Assembly (NCBI GenBank): GCA_965238045.1
Contig: CBDEGU010000007.1
Span: 372,001-436,000 of the forward strand
DNA length: 64,000 nt
Direction of reading: 5' to 3'
Origin: CBDEGU01 sp965238045
Lineage (GTDB): Bacteria; Acidobacteriota; Terriglobia; Bryobacterales; UBA6623
Positions 33,460 to 41,507 of the stretch are shown here, piece after piece (positions within the stretch are counted from its first letter, which is position 1; each line of letters begins with the position of its first letter). The notes below the pieces were generated by a model. The model saw nothing but the letters and a program-made list of their open reading frames with translations. It searched no databases and had not been told where the DNA came from. The position numbers and the translations under genes are program-made.

Positions 33460-34521
33460 CTACGGCCGCGAGTCCGCCGACTGCGAGAGCATTTTCTCGG
33501 CCGGTCTCTCAGGCAGATACTTCTTCGCCATGCGGCACATGAACGTGTTGTTCCAGGCAGCGACCCGGAGTTCGGCGGCCAGGCCCAAAAGGACGTGCGC
33601 TTCCGCTTCATCGATGCCGTAATCTTTGACCAGCCATTGAATCATCTCGGTGATCGCCGCCTGGAAGCCCAGGTGGGTGCGTCCCGGCAGTGTGCCGAAC
33701 GTCACGATGTGATCGGGTTCCTCGAGACGGGTGGTGCCGATACGCTTATTCTTGATGACGTCGACGGTAAATTCGGCGTCGAGTGAAGTCTCCGTTCCGT
33801 TGCCCAGCAACTCACCGTCGCCATGCGCGGCATGCCCGTCGCCTAAGAAGAATAGGGCGCCCGGCTCGAAGACATTCAAATAGACCGTTGTTCCTTCGCC
33901 GATCCCGTTGTAGTCGATGTTGCCGCCGTGCGGACCTGTCGGCCCCGCCGTGATCACGGTCTTGTTGGGGGGCGCGACCCCGACACAGCCTACGGCTGGA
34001 ATGGCCGGGAACTCCATCTTGACTTTGTCTCCCAGAGGGCGCGACGGGTAGGTCACCTTGCGGTCGAGATCGATCATCCACTTCAAGGCGTTGCGGCGGC
34101 CCGGTTGCAGCCACTCTTCCAGATAGTTGTTGTCGTAGAGGCCATGCACATAGGAGGGCAGCAGAGCGCTGACTCCAACGCGCACGCCGTTCCATCCCCA
34201 GTCGCGGTTGAACCTGACTTTGTTGAAGTGAATGACCAGCGTATCGCCAGGCTCGGCGCCTTCAATGTAGAACGGGCCGGTCAGCACATTGTCGGCATAG
34301 ATGATCAGCTTGCCGTTCTTGTCGTGGCCGCGCGAGTCGAGCAGCGTGGTGATGACGGTGTCTCCCGGCTGGATGGTCTTCACCGGAGGATGAGCGAACG
34401 AGAAGGTGGCGTAGTAGCGGTCGGGAATCACCGTGTGCGTCTCGGCCGGCGACATCCCGCCTGCCGCGATCAAAACCACCAAGCCGCCAAACCATCGCGC
34501 AAACCATCGAGAACGTTGCAT
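33460..34521 (-). CDS. Exported acetamidase/formamidase-family protein
   Basis: About 353 residues with a signal peptide (WFGGLVVLIAAGGMSPAE). The FmdA/AmdA domain shows the FHPPV-type start as SFAHPPVKTIQPGDTV, EGAEPGDTLVIHF, GPHGGNIDYNGIGEGTTVYL and FLGDGHAAHGDGELLGNGTE, with the Asp/His metal site. It hydrolyses short amides such as formamide or acetamide, or an uncharacterised relative. AGGAGG lies at ideal distance from the ATG at 34521, which is better than the upstream ATG at 34548. An SDR gene follows in the same direction. Confidence 0.9.
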   Translation of the reverse strand: MQRSRWFARWFGGLVVLIAAGGMSPAETHTVIPDRYYATFSFAHPPVKTIQPGDTVITTLLDSRGHDKNGKLIIYADNVLTGPFYIEGAEPGDTLVIHFNKVRFNRDWGWNGVRVGVSALLPSYVHGLYDNNYLEEWLQPGRRNALKWMIDLDRKVTYPSRPLGDKVKMEFPAIPAVGCVGVAPPNKTVITAGPTGPHGGNIDYNGIGEGTTVYLNVFEPGALFFLGDGHAAHGDGELLGNGTETSLDAEFTVDVIKNKRIGTTRLEEPDHIVTFGTLPGRTHLGFQAAITEMIQWLVKDYGIDEAEAHVLLGLAAELRVAAWNNTFMCRMAKKYLPERPAEKMLSQSADSRP

Positions 34522-34603
34522 GTAAACCTCCTGTCCCTGCTTCGACATATGTGGAAAGCATCATAGCGCAGCCAGTAACGGAAACTGTAGCCGGGGCTCG
34601 TCT

Positions 34604-34617
34604 TGATTTCGAAATCA
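34604..34617. promoter_or_regulatory. 14 bp perfect palindrome TGATTTCGAAATCA
   Basis: Lies between the divergent acetamidase operon (start 34521) and the Tat propeller gene (start 34810). Perfect dyad symmetry in a divergent promoter region is what an operator for a dimeric regulator looks like. No regulator gene is adjacent. Confidence 0.4.
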
Positions 34618-34809
34618 CAGCGACAAAGATCGCCGTGCGTGCTTATCGGAGATGGGAATCCGGCGCGGGAATCCGGCGTGAGGAGCTTGCCCGGCCGGAT
34701 TAGACAATTCGATGCCGCCACAGGCGAGAGATCGCGGTTCGCGCCTGCGGGCGGGTTTCAAGTACAGTGGAAGCGGCTCTTTCCTCACGGAGGTAAGACG
34801 GAGGTGAAT

Positions 34810-35583
34810 ATGGTAATCGGCAACGGCATTTCCCGGCGAGGTTTCGCGAAACTGCTCGCCGGGGCGGCGCTGGCAGGCCCGGCGGCTTTCGCGGCTAGTG
34901 AGACGAGGGATTTGCCGCTGATTTCCAAACGGGTCGAGAAAGTCTTCCAAGCGCCCGGCGAGATGCCCAACGGACTGCAGGCCATGGCGGACGGCCTCTG
35001 GATCTTGGACCAGAAAAATCCCAATCGGGCGCACAAGGTCCGTTACGAAGACGGCTCGGTAATACAGGAGATCGTGACCGACGGGAACCATGGCAGCGGC
35101 ATTACGTTCGGGAACGACGCACTGTGGATCGCATCGACCTTCGGCCTCACGACGCTAAAAGTAGATGCCCGGTCCGGCAAGACCTTGGCGGTATTCGATA
35201 CACCTGGGGTGGGCCAACCTCAGTGGGGCAAGCCGCTAAAACGCAAGGCGGGCGCTCACGGTCTGGAGTGGGTCGATGGCAAGTACTGGATCGCGGTGCC
35301 GCCGCCGATGAAAATCTTCCAGATCGAGCCCGAAACAGGGAAGGTGCTTCACAGCATCCCGGCGCCGGGCGAACGCCCACACGGCATCGCCTGGGACGGC
35401 GAACATCTCTGGTGTGTGGAGAGCAATCACCGCACGATCTACAAGATGGACCCGCTGACGGGCAAGCTGCTGGCGAAGATCCCGCTCGGGGAGGATAACC
35501 CCGAACCCCACGGCATGAGCATGCACAACGGCCAGTTCTGGTATTGCGACGCGGTCAGCCGCTGGGTTTGCCGGCTGGTGTAG
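34810..35583 (+). CDS. Tat-exported beta-propeller protein (SMP-30/Vgb-like)
   Basis: A 257-residue protein with a twin-arginine signal (SRRGFAKLLAGAALAGPAAFA) and about six propeller blades, for example WIASTFGLTTLKVDARSGKTLA, YWIAVPPPMKIFQIEPETGKVL and LWCVESNHRTIYKMDPLTGKLL. The blade pattern is that of glutamine cyclotransferase, virginiamycin-B lyase and similar proteins; function is not known. GGAGGTGAAT sits just before the ATG, so the long upstream frame is not used. Its 3' end overlaps the convergent AGE-epimerase gene by 29 bases. Confidence 0.75.
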   Translation: MVIGNGISRRGFAKLLAGAALAGPAAFAASETRDLPLISKRVEKVFQAPGEMPNGLQAMADGLWILDQKNPNRAHKVRYEDGSVIQEIVTDGNHGSGITFGNDALWIASTFGLTTLKVDARSGKTLAVFDTPGVGQPQWGKPLKRKAGAHGLEWVDGKYWIAVPPPMKIFQIEPETGKVLHSIPAPGERPHGIAWDGEHLWCVESNHRTIYKMDPLTGKLLAKIPLGEDNPEPHGMSMHNGQFWYCDAVSRWVCRLV

Positions 35584-36862
35584 TGGCCTGGGGCTGGGCC
35601 TGGCTATGTGGCTGGGCCTGTGCCTGGGAAGCAATCATGCGATCGAGCGTGGCGATGCCCACGGCCAGGGCTCGCGGGCGATGGTAGTTGTCCTGGCGCG
35701 TGGAGCACGGCGGCGGGGTGATCGCGCGGCCGGCGAAAAGCACATAGGTGGGCTGGCCGTATCTGGCCCGCATCGAAAACTTCTCGTCGATCACCGCTTG
35801 AGCGAGTTCGAAGTACCGCGCGGCCCAAGCCGGGGCATTCCCGGCGCCGCTTTGTTCGATAACCTTCAGAGTGGCGATGAGGGTTTCATCCAGCGACCAT
35901 AGTGTCTTTGTGTAGTTGAACTCTCCCTGGGCGCGAAACTCCAGATCAGTGCCCGGCACGCGCTCGACCGGCCATTGGTAGTCCTTGTGGCCCGCGTTGA
36001 TCCACATGGCGAGTCCGCCGTGGAGCGCGTCCCAGCCGGTGTCGAGGTGATGGTGAATACGATCGGCGCAGATCTCGGCCAGCCGCCGGTCCCCGCGGCG
36101 GCGCACCTCCTCCATCACCATCCACAACGTCTCGATGCTGTGTCCGAGATTGCACTTGCTCTCCTCGCCGGGCGGACGGCTGAGGTCGGCGTAGAGATTT
36201 TCGGTATTGAGCCCGAGGTCCGGCTGGTAGTGCCGCTCAAGAACGGCATCCACGGCGCGGCCGGCGATCTCGCTGATGTCAGAGTCCGCTTCGCATTCGA
36301 GAAACTGGCGGGCGATATTGACGTTCAGCATCCAGAATCCCTGCGGAATGATTCGCGGCCGCGCGGCATCGGCTCGCGTTGTCTCATCGAACAGGGTCTT
36401 GAACAGATCGAGACCCGTCGCTCGGGCCCGCTCATCAGCGGTGGCGCGGGCATATTCGAGCAAGCCCTCGGCGGCGAAGTAGCGGCCGTAGACGTCGTGC
36501 TCAGGCTCGATCAGCCGTCCCTCGCGCGAGAGTTTGCCGGCCCACGAGCCGTCCGCTTGCTGGGCGTGAGCGAGCAAGAAGTCTTTCGTCTTGCGGGCAA
36601 CTTCCAGATAGGCGGGGTCGGCGCGAAGATGATGATAGACAAAGCTATAGAGCCATAGTCCGCGTCCCTGAAACCAGACGAACTTATCGTCGTTGACGCG
36701 AGTGCCGTCGTAGCCCAGCGAGCACATGAAGCCGCCATGCTCGTGATCGATGCCGAAGCGGTCCCAGAAGGGCAGCTGTTCGTCGAAGAATTCGCGGCGG
36801 TAGCGCTCACGCAACGCGGGCAGCGAGAAACCAGCTAAGCTATTTTGGCTGACGTTTTCCAT
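35555..36862 (-). CDS. AGE-family epimerase (N-acylglucosamine 2-epimerase-like)
   Basis: A 435-residue (alpha/alpha)6-barrel protein. FWDRFGIDHEHGGFMCSLGYDG, FVWFQGRGLWLYSF, LNTENLYADLS, CNLGHSIETLWMV and NYTKTLWSLDETL are family landmarks with the active-site histidines. The family includes renin-binding protein/GlcNAc 2-epimerase, mannose isomerase and cellobiose epimerase; YTKTLW with HSIE is compatible with any. The C-terminal 25 residues are low-complexity QAQAQPHSQAQPQ and extend into the convergent gene. No signal peptide. Confidence 0.87.
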   Translation of the reverse strand: MENVSQNSLAGFSLPALRERYRREFFDEQLPFWDRFGIDHEHGGFMCSLGYDGTRVNDDKFVWFQGRGLWLYSFVYHHLRADPAYLEVARKTKDFLLAHAQQADGSWAGKLSREGRLIEPEHDVYGRYFAAEGLLEYARATADERARATGLDLFKTLFDETTRADAARPRIIPQGFWMLNVNIARQFLECEADSDISEIAGRAVDAVLERHYQPDLGLNTENLYADLSRPPGEESKCNLGHSIETLWMVMEEVRRRGDRRLAEICADRIHHHLDTGWDALHGGLAMWINAGHKDYQWPVERVPGTDLEFRAQGEFNYTKTLWSLDETLIATLKVIEQSGAGNAPAWAARYFELAQAVIDEKFSMRARYGQPTYVLFAGRAITPPPCSTRQDNYHRPRALAVGIATLDRMIASQAQAQPHSQAQPQATTPAGKPSG

Positions 36863-36935
36863 CGGGGCGGCGCCGGCTCGGGTTTCGCGACACCAGCTTA
36901 GCGGTCATTGGCGCAAGGCGGCCGGCGGCGCGGCG

Positions 36936-38906
36936 CTACTCCTCGGACAAGCTGTGGCGAAAGTCGAGCGCGGCCGCCTGGGAAGCGGTCGGGGGCGGAT
37001 CGGGCTTCTTCGAAACCCGGCCGTCATAGGCCTCGCTGAGCAAGATATTGTTTCTTTCGAGTGTGCGGCCCGTGGCGCGTTCGAGGTTGATGCGACCCTT
37101 GATGTAGGTATTCTGGGCGCGAATTTCGTCGGTGCGAGCGAAGGCCAAATCGCGCTGTGCGCTGACGATCTCGAAAATGGTCGATGCGCCGAGATTGAAT
37201 TTTTTCTGTTCGGCGTCCAGGGTCCTTTCCTGAAGAATTCGAGATTTCTGCGCCGCGCGATACTGCGCGCGCGCCTGGCGCATTCCAATCACCGCTTCCT
37301 GCACCTCGCGGCGAATCGAGTTTTCCGACTGCCGCAGACGGATCTGCGCCTGGCGTCTCTCCAGCAGAGACGCCGACAAGTCTGCCTGCGCTTGCCGATT
37401 CTTGAGCGGAATTCTCAACTGCAGGCCGATCTGGTAGTCGGGGAAGTTGCGACGGAAAACTTGTCCCAGGCTGGTTCCCAGCCCGCCAAGGAAAAAGGGG
37501 TTAATGAAGGGTTCCTGGCCCGGGAAGACGATCAAGTCCTCGTTGGGCTGGCCGGCGAGACCGTTGTTGGTCACGTCGGCGAAAACATTGAGTTCCGGCA
37601 GCATCGAGTTGCGGACGCCCTTGAGGTTGATGTCGCGGTTGTGCAACTGCATGCGGTTTTGAAGGATTTCGCTGCGGACCTTCAGCGCCTGAGCCATGAG
37701 TTCCTGGATGGGCTCGATGTTCTCGGTCTCGGGCACGTCGATGCGGTCGGTCGGCACGATTTGCGCCTCAAACAGAGACGGGCTCGCCAAGCCGTTCTTG
37801 CTAATGGCGTTCTTCAGCACGGTCTCTTGTTGCTGCACGCGTGTAATGGCTTCGGTGAGGTTCTGCTCGGCGGTGGCGACTTCGGCTTCGGCCCTCACGA
37901 TTTCGATCGGGGCGAGGGTGCCGATTTCGACCCGGCGCTGATTGTCAGCCAGGAGTTTCCGCCCGCGACGCAAATCCTCCTCGCGGCCTTTGACATCGGA
38001 GACAAAGGTCACCAGATCCCAATAGAGGTTCTGAATCTGGGTAACCGTGGTGATGACTTGCAGCTTGAAGACGAGATCGGAAATCTCGCGATTGTTCTTC
38101 GCCACGCGAATGATGCGGGAGTTCAGATCTTTCCCAAAGCCCTGTATGAGCGGCTGGCGGAAGGTGAGAGTGACGCTGCTGGCCAGGCTCGGATTGAAAT
38201 TCGAACGCAAGCTGTTGGTGTCGCGCAGACGGTTATTCCAGCTCAGCGATCCGCTGCCTCCGGTGAGAAATCCCTTGCGAACAGTCACCGAGGAGTTGCT
38301 CACGTCTTGGATGAACGTATTCGTGCCTGTGACGAAATTGCTGGTCTGGGGATTGCTGAAATGCCCCCAATCGACGCCCGCGGTGAGGCTTGGGTCGAGA
38401 TTGGGAAGCGAGGTACCGAAGAACGTGCTCGCGTCGCCGATATTGGCCGCTCCGCCGCCGCCGCCGGCGCGAGTGTCGATGCCGGTCACGTCGCCGCCGC
38501 GTCCGCCAGTGCCTCCGGTGGCCGATTGGCCCGTGGAGAGCGTGCTGATTTGGGTCTGCACGCCCCGGAGCTGGCCGCCCGATTTCGCGCGCAGCACGTC
38601 GGCGTCGGCCTTCATCGGCTCATATCGCGCGTAGGCGATGTCGAGGTTATTCTCGATGGAAAGGGCGATCGCGTCGGCGAGCGATAAATACAGCTTACCT
38701 TCGCGCAGGAGCTGGTCGAGTCGTGGAGAGTTGGCGAAGTCGACCGGCGGCGGTTCCTTGACCTTGTAGACATTGGTGAAGTTCGGCCAGGCATCGGCGC
38801 CGATGCTGTAGTTGGTCGCCGGTTTGACGCTGTCCTGCGCCGCGGCTGAAACAATGAACAGAAATCCGGCAAGAAATGGACCGGCTCTTTTCTTCGATAT
38901 CATCAT
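36936..38906 (-). CDS. TolC-family outer membrane protein
   Basis: About 656 residues, longer than E. coli TolC (493 mature type, 471). A signal peptide (GPFLAGFLFIVSAAAQ) is followed by two OEP repeats: LSLADAIALSIENNLDIAYARY and EIVSAQRDLAFARTDEIRAQNTYIKG near the end. A Gly-rich insertion at about residues 125-155 (GGTGGRGGDVTGIDTRAGGGG) and a large insert to about 230 account for the extra length. It should form the outer-membrane channel of an efflux or secretion machine; no inner-membrane partner is next to it. The ATG at 38906 has GGAG upstream; a GTG at 38918 is an alternative. Confidence 0.85.
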   Translation of the reverse strand: MMISKKRAGPFLAGFLFIVSAAAQDSVKPATNYSIGADAWPNFTNVYKVKEPPPVDFANSPRLDQLLREGKLYLSLADAIALSIENNLDIAYARYEPMKADADVLRAKSGGQLRGVQTQISTLSTGQSATGGTGGRGGDVTGIDTRAGGGGGAANIGDASTFFGTSLPNLDPSLTAGVDWGHFSNPQTSNFVTGTNTFIQDVSNSSVTVRKGFLTGGSGSLSWNNRLRDTNSLRSNFNPSLASSVTLTFRQPLIQGFGKDLNSRIIRVAKNNREISDLVFKLQVITTVTQIQNLYWDLVTFVSDVKGREEDLRRGRKLLADNQRRVEIGTLAPIEIVRAEAEVATAEQNLTEAITRVQQQETVLKNAISKNGLASPSLFEAQIVPTDRIDVPETENIEPIQELMAQALKVRSEILQNRMQLHNRDINLKGVRNSMLPELNVFADVTNNGLAGQPNEDLIVFPGQEPFINPFFLGGLGTSLGQVFRRNFPDYQIGLQLRIPLKNRQAQADLSASLLERRQAQIRLRQSENSIRREVQEAVIGMRQARAQYRAAQKSRILQERTLDAEQKKFNLGASTIFEIVSAQRDLAFARTDEIRAQNTYIKGRINLERATGRTLERNNILLSEAYDGRVSKKPDPPPTASQAAALDFRHSLSEE

Positions 38907-39241
38907 CGGAGTCTCCACGGTAACGGCTTTCGCGGCCGAAATACAACGGGTACGGACTTTCTGCCTTCGCCGGTTGGGCCGGCTTGTTCAGGGGCTGGGC
39001 AGTATGGCGATCCTACGGGAAAAGCGCGGACAGGACTGGCGGAAATCTTCTGCTATCCTAGCACTGCCGTTTCTAGCTCACAATCGACTTCAGCCGGACC
39101 AAAATGAATAGACGTAAACGAGCGCGGTTTGGTTATGCGGTCCTCTCCGGTTGGCGCCGTTTTTCTGGACCGGCCCCGGAATCGCCGGCCCATCGAGCAG
39201 CCCGTGGCAGGAGTCCAGCCGTTTAGCGGCGGTTTCCCGGT
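38907..39241. other. Divergent intergenic region, no gene
   Basis: 335 bases between the tolC-like gene and truA, facing apart. I see no ORF with a Shine-Dalgarno, no clear promoter hexamers and no hairpin terminator. Confidence 0.4.
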
Positions 39242-40012
39242 TTGACATCTTCTAAGGAAACACGACACCTCTGGAAGGCAACGATCGCCTACGACGGCAC
39301 GGACTTCCATGGCTGGCAGATCCAGCCCGATCGGGCCACCATCCAGGGCAGGCTGAAGTTGGTCTTGGCTGAGATCGAAGGCAGCCCGGTGGATGCGCAG
39401 GGCGCGGGCCGCACCGACGCCGGCGTGCACGCCCTGGGACAAGTTGCCTCCTTCGCGCTTCGGAATCCAATCCCGGGCGCCAATCTGCAAAAGGCGATGA
39501 ACCGCCTGCTGCCCGGCGCGATTCGGATCACGGAGATCGAGGAGGCTTCCGGCGACTTTCATGCCCGCCATTCCGCCAAGGCAAAGTTGTACGAGTACCG
39601 TCTCTGGCGCGAGGACGTTTGCCCGCCCTTCCTCGCGCGCTACGTGTGCCACTACCCCTATCCCCTCGACGAAGAGGCGATGGTCGAGGCGGCGGCCGGC
39701 TTTGAAGGCACTCGCGACTTCCTTTCGCTGGCGGCCGCGGGAGGGCCCGAGCAGGGGTCGAGCGTCCGGACCATCTTTTCTTCGGTTTTGTCGAGAGAAG
39801 AGCAGCAGCTCGTCTACCGGGTTCGCGGCAGCGGGTTTCTGTATCACATGGTGCGCAATATCGTTGGAACGCTGCTGGAAGTGGGTCGCGGGCGGTACCC
39901 GCCCAGTGAGGTTGCGAAGATCTTGGATGCCCGTGCGCGCTCGGCGGCCGGGCCCACCGCCGCAGCCCGTGGCCTTTTGCTGACCCGCGTTGACTATGAG
40001 AACGCCGACTAG
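39242..40012 (+). CDS. truA: tRNA pseudouridine synthase A
   Basis: A 256-residue enzyme that isomerises uridines 38-40 in tRNA anticodon stems. AYDGTDFHGWQIQP and the catalytic GAGRTDAGVHALGQ (Asp in RTDAGVHA) are intact, as is FLYHMVRNIVGTLLEVG near the C-terminus. The only start codon before the conserved domain is TTG at 39242, so a TTG start is inferred without a strong Shine-Dalgarno. It is a stand-alone gene here. Confidence 0.95.
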   Translation: MTSSKETRHLWKATIAYDGTDFHGWQIQPDRATIQGRLKLVLAEIEGSPVDAQGAGRTDAGVHALGQVASFALRNPIPGANLQKAMNRLLPGAIRITEIEEASGDFHARHSAKAKLYEYRLWREDVCPPFLARYVCHYPYPLDEEAMVEAAAGFEGTRDFLSLAAAGGPEQGSSVRTIFSSVLSREEQQLVYRVRGSGFLYHMVRNIVGTLLEVGRGRYPPSEVAKILDARARSAAGPTAAARGLLLTRVDYENAD

Positions 40013-40285
40013 GCGGAACGCGCCCCCGGCTGCGCGATCGAGAGGTGAGGTTCTGATGTCCTGGAATGCCCGGTTTTTCGGGATTTGGGAGTCTTTTTTT
40101 TCGAGGGTGGCCGGGTGGATTGGGGTTCGGGGGTGGCGGCGCAGGTCTCGCTTGGGGGGCTGGTGGGTGGGCTGGCTCGCCAGTTGGTTGTTCTCTTCTT
40201 CAGTTTGAGGTGGTCTGGGGCCGCTGTTTGCTCGTTTAGTGGCGGGTCGTGGTCTGTCCTCCGTGTGTTTCTGATTCGGCTACGG

Positions 40286-41020
40286 TTAGCTTGAATTTGG
40301 TTCGTTTGTCTTCTTGTAGGCCGTCAGTTGCGGGTCGTCAACGATGCGCGGGGTCGGGGCTGGGGGCCGCGGCAGTATCGGGGGCTGGGGCGGGGGCCGG
40401 GAGTGGCGACCGGGTTGCCAGCCTTGTGGATTGGGGGATGGTCTGTATCGTGCTGATTCTTCATAGGGTTCGGGATATTGGCTCTGTTTGGCAGTTTTAT
40501 TTTCGCGGTATTGCTCGGCGGCCCGCTCTAGCTTGCGGAGCCTTCCTAGCTCGGCAATGGCGCGGTAGTAACGGCGACCGAGGTGGGCGTCGTAGCGGGC
40601 CAAGTGGAGCAGGGCCTGGGTGCGGCCGAGCAGTCCGGCGCCGAGAAGCTGGCTTTCGCCCTCGCGGCCGGGCTGGATGTCGCCGGGATGGAAAATTTCT
40701 TCGTGCTGGCGCTGCGCCTCGATCGCGCCCGACAGGAAGGCGGTTTCGATGCGGACCAGACGGCGCATGCGCCACTGGGCGTCGGCGATCTGGCGGACGA
40801 GCTCGAATTCGAGGGAGTTCTCCGGGCGCAGGTCGTGCTCGAGATCGCGGAACTGACGGTCGAATTCGGCGGGGTCCTCCTCGGGGAGTACGGCGTCGCG
40901 CGCGAGGAGGCCGTGCTTGAGTGCGTTGAGCGAGACGCGCGCTTTGCCCTCTTCGGTGCGGGGACCGGTGGATTTTTTCGCGTTTTCGCGATTTGCTTTG
41001 ATCTGAGCCTTAGTGGCCAT
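40286..41020 (-). CDS. MATKAQIKANRENAKKSTGPRT-type conserved protein
   Basis: A 244-residue protein. The N-terminal MATKAQIKANRENAKKSTGP, then RTEEGKARVSLNALKHGLLAR, is the hallmark of a protein family that is multiply present in many Acidobacteria genomes and has no assigned function as far as I know. A helical middle (RLVRIETAFLSGAIEAQRQH) is followed by a Pro-rich low-complexity C-terminus. The chosen ATG has GAGGAGAG upstream and replaces a long upstream GC-rich frame. The plus-strand sequence just beyond its end (40080-40300) is unusually G/T rich. Confidence 0.7.
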   Translation of the reverse strand: MATKAQIKANRENAKKSTGPRTEEGKARVSLNALKHGLLARDAVLPEEDPAEFDRQFRDLEHDLRPENSLEFELVRQIADAQWRMRRLVRIETAFLSGAIEAQRQHEEIFHPGDIQPGREGESQLLGAGLLGRTQALLHLARYDAHLGRRYYRAIAELGRLRKLERAAEQYRENKTAKQSQYPEPYEESARYRPSPNPQGWQPGRHSRPPPQPPILPRPPAPTPRIVDDPQLTAYKKTNEPNSS

Positions 41021-41507
41021 GATGATATCTCTCCTCTTTTTTTCTGATTGCGAGGGGCGAGACGGGGCCTCGTCCCTCGCGGGATTGGGTTCGCGCCCCG
41101 CGGCGCGGGTGTTCGCGGGGCGGCGGATGGCAGCGCCCCCGGCGCCACGGGTTAGGGGGTTCGACGGGGTACCAGCCGGCGAATGAAGCGTGGCGGGCGT
41201 GGCAGGTGTCAGCAAGCCCGCGCCCGGCGTCTTCCGGCCGAGTGTCTTGCAGTTATAGGATACCTTGGAGGCACCAGGGTAGCTGCGGGGTCGGGAGGTT
41301 AAGTTATGTGGAATGAGTGAGATAAATTATTGAAAGTGTTGTGACTCCAATGGACGGCGGGGCGGTTTTGGGCGGGTTTGCGGGCGGGAGCGGGGTTCGG
41401 GAGCTGGTCCCCGATCTCTCCCCCGATCTCCCCGCAGCGCGGTTCTTCATAAGGCTGGCGGCGGCGCGAAATCACTTGACTGAACGGCGGCGTCCTCAGG
41501 CGCGCCG
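41021..41507. other. Intergenic region, no supported gene
   Basis: 487 bases between the conserved small-family gene and the kinase-TolB gene, both on the minus strand. GC-rich at 41040-41260, then AT-rich at about 41290-41345. Short frames exist but none has a Shine-Dalgarno or a familiar sequence. The AT-rich part could hold the promoter of the 40286-41020 gene. Confidence 0.35.

Noticed and set aside
36954..38687. 577-codon plus-strand frame opposite the TolC-like gene
   Set aside because: Mirror frame of a real, domain-bearing gene; no recognisable domain or start site.
40056..40208. 50-codon ORF MSWNARFFGIWESFF after truA
   Set aside because: Lies in a G/T-rich low-complexity tract; Trp/Gly/Arg richness follows from the base skew although GAGGTGAGG precedes it.
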